Origin: Legionella fallonii LLAP-10
GTDB taxonomy: Bacteria; Pseudomonadota; Gammaproteobacteria; Legionellales; Legionellaceae
Length of the DNA: 64,000 nucleotides
Assembly: GCF_000953135.1 (NCBI RefSeq)
Contig: NZ_LN614827.1
Coordinates: 649,001 to 713,000, forward strand
Reading direction: 5' to 3'
Part shown: one piece after another, positions 63,234 through 64,000 of the stretch
Position numbering within the stretch: position 1 is the stretch's first letter
How the letters are laid out: each line of letters opens with the position of its first letter
Program-made: the position numbers and the translations under genes
Notes under the pieces: model-generated
Seen by the model: the letters and a program-made list of their open reading frames with translations, nothing else
Told to the model about the DNA's origin: nothing
Databases searched by the model: none

Positions 63234-63836
63234 ATGAGCAAAGAAAAAATATGTAAACTGATGGCTGAAGTAGTCTCCGATATTAATGAGCGGATAGTAA
63301 AATGCAATAATCCCCATGATAAAGAACGTAATAGACTTTATAAACCCCTCGTTTTAATCGTACAAAACGCTTGCGATGGAATTCTTAGTGATTCTAAAAA
63401 AAGTATTCTCGAGCGTATTTTGCTTTGTTCCATGCAAGTTAATAGATATAACGCGGGTAATTGCATGTTGCAATCTTTTGCCGTATTTGACCAATTAATT
63501 AAAAAGTTCATTGCATCAGGTTTAGCGGATATGACTACTGGATTACCTATTGGTATCTTTACTACCAATGATCATGCTTTTGTGATGGTGGGAGATTTGG
63601 TTTGTGATTCTTGGGCGAATTATGTGGGACCTTGGGAAAAATGTCCTTTTGCCAAAGAGAAAGTAAAGTGCTATTTCTCTATCAGTTCTGATTGGGTCTG
63701 TTACGATAATGGTAAGGACTATGATGAAGCCTCTACCCAGTATACTTACTCTCTAGTGGAAGCAAATACTCCTGTGAGCTCAACCGCTGACAATCAGGAT
63801 AATAGGGGAGGGGCTAGTCTGGCCTCAATAAAGTGA
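63234..63836 (+). CDS. Small cysteine-hydrolase-like protein, candidate effector
   Basis: 200 residues. NAGNCMLQSFAVFDQL (Cys77), TNDHAFVMVGD (His114, Asp121) and VCDSWANYVGPW follow the order Cys, His, Asp with W, as in papain-like toxins and effectors where a GNC helix is followed by HAFV and a D-x-W strand. No signal peptide. The C-terminal 35 residues are polar. This suggests a protease, deamidase or transglutaminase-like activity. The family is not identified. Confidence 0.55.
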   Translation: MSKEKICKLMAEVVSDINERIVKCNNPHDKERNRLYKPLVLIVQNACDGILSDSKKSILERILLCSMQVNRYNAGNCMLQSFAVFDQLIKKFIASGLADMTTGLPIGIFTTNDHAFVMVGDLVCDSWANYVGPWEKCPFAKEKVKCYFSISSDWVCYDNGKDYDEASTQYTYSLVEANTPVSSTADNQDNRGGASLASIK

Positions 63837-63962
63837 TTATAAGCAATGGGGCTGAAATAGCCTCATCAATAGAACAATTAAATGTTCTTCGAAGGCTTTT
63901 AGCTTGAACCCATTAATGCTCTATAGGATTAAGATCCGGGGAATTAAGATTTTTTAGATACA

Positions 63963-63988
63963 AGGCCGGGCAATTTGTTGCCCGGCCT
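63963..63988. terminator. Hairpin near the window end
   Basis: AGGCCGGGCAA (63963-63973) pairs with TTGCCCGGCCT (63978-63988). It is related to the CAACAAATTGCCC motif at 21739, so it is a dispersed palindrome that may also terminate transcription. Confidence 0.55.
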
Positions 63989-64000
63989 ATGACTAGAATT

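Overview
The window looks like a chromosomal accessory segment of a Legionella-type gammaproteobacterium. It is AT-rich with short intergenic gaps. It carries several candidates for Dot/Icm-type (type IV) secreted effectors: an RCC1-repeat protein, a TIKI-domain protein with a coiled coil, a LepB-N-like kinase-fold protein, an ankyrin protein, a SidB/Sdb-like hydrolase, a Fic protein and a small cysteine-hydrolase-like protein. The genus is an inference from gene content, and the species cannot be named from the sequence.

Region 1 (1-7373) is a polymorphic RHS/YD toxin locus. The 3' end of a long RHS-LysM gene enters from the left and ends in a pesticin/T4-lysozyme-like toxin tip, followed at once by an exported LprI-type lysozyme inhibitor. 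Downstream lie displaced partial copies of the same gene: a YD fragment with another tail, an 824-bp repeat of the pre-toxin region ending in a lytic transglycosylase tip plus its own exported partner, a broken third copy with a second pesticin-like tip plus a second LprI protein, and a remnant of a fourth, lytic-transglycosylase-like tip. All toxins that can be read attack peptidoglycan, and all three partner proteins carry signal peptides.

Region 2 (7510-20248) is a polysaccharide cluster on the plus strand: a BcsB-like membrane-anchored periplasmic protein, a GH81 endo-beta-1,3-glucanase, a processive GT2 synthase without PilZ, a TPR plus beta-barrel protein, an ATP-grasp enzyme and a histidine phosphatase. 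A pseudo-receiver/PIG-L deacetylase fusion and glmM follow. It resembles a bacterial cellulose operon with the GH8 cellulase replaced by a beta-1,3-glucanase, so a beta-1,3-linked or mixed glucan is a plausible product.

Region 3 (20302-31902) holds single genes: RCC1 protein, long beta-carbonic anhydrase, Dps, TIKI-domain protein, thiamine pyrophosphokinase with a SemiSWEET-type transporter, LepB-N-like protein and an exported alkyl sulfatase.

Region 4 (32714-41406) has a tandem pair of unknown repeat proteins and a double-glycine peptide export locus: two ABC transporters (one with a C39 peptidase domain) and an HlyD adaptor on the minus strand. Divergent from these are three tandem basic GG-leader peptide genes and a decayed fourth leader.

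Region 5 (41556-63836) holds glutaminase, a decayed alcohol dehydrogenase, aldo/keto reductase, the ankyrin and other effector candidates, a VOC protein, isochorismatase-like and amidohydrolase enzymes, a LysR/pirin divergent pair, a Sdb-like hydrolase, a Fic protein, a ytcA-mdtNOP-type efflux operon and the cysteine-hydrolase-like protein. Intergenic space is filled with dispersed palindromes, a degenerate repeat family, and two copies of a roughly 143-bp inverted-repeat element, each flanked by its own direct repeat. No tRNA, rRNA or CRISPR array was seen.
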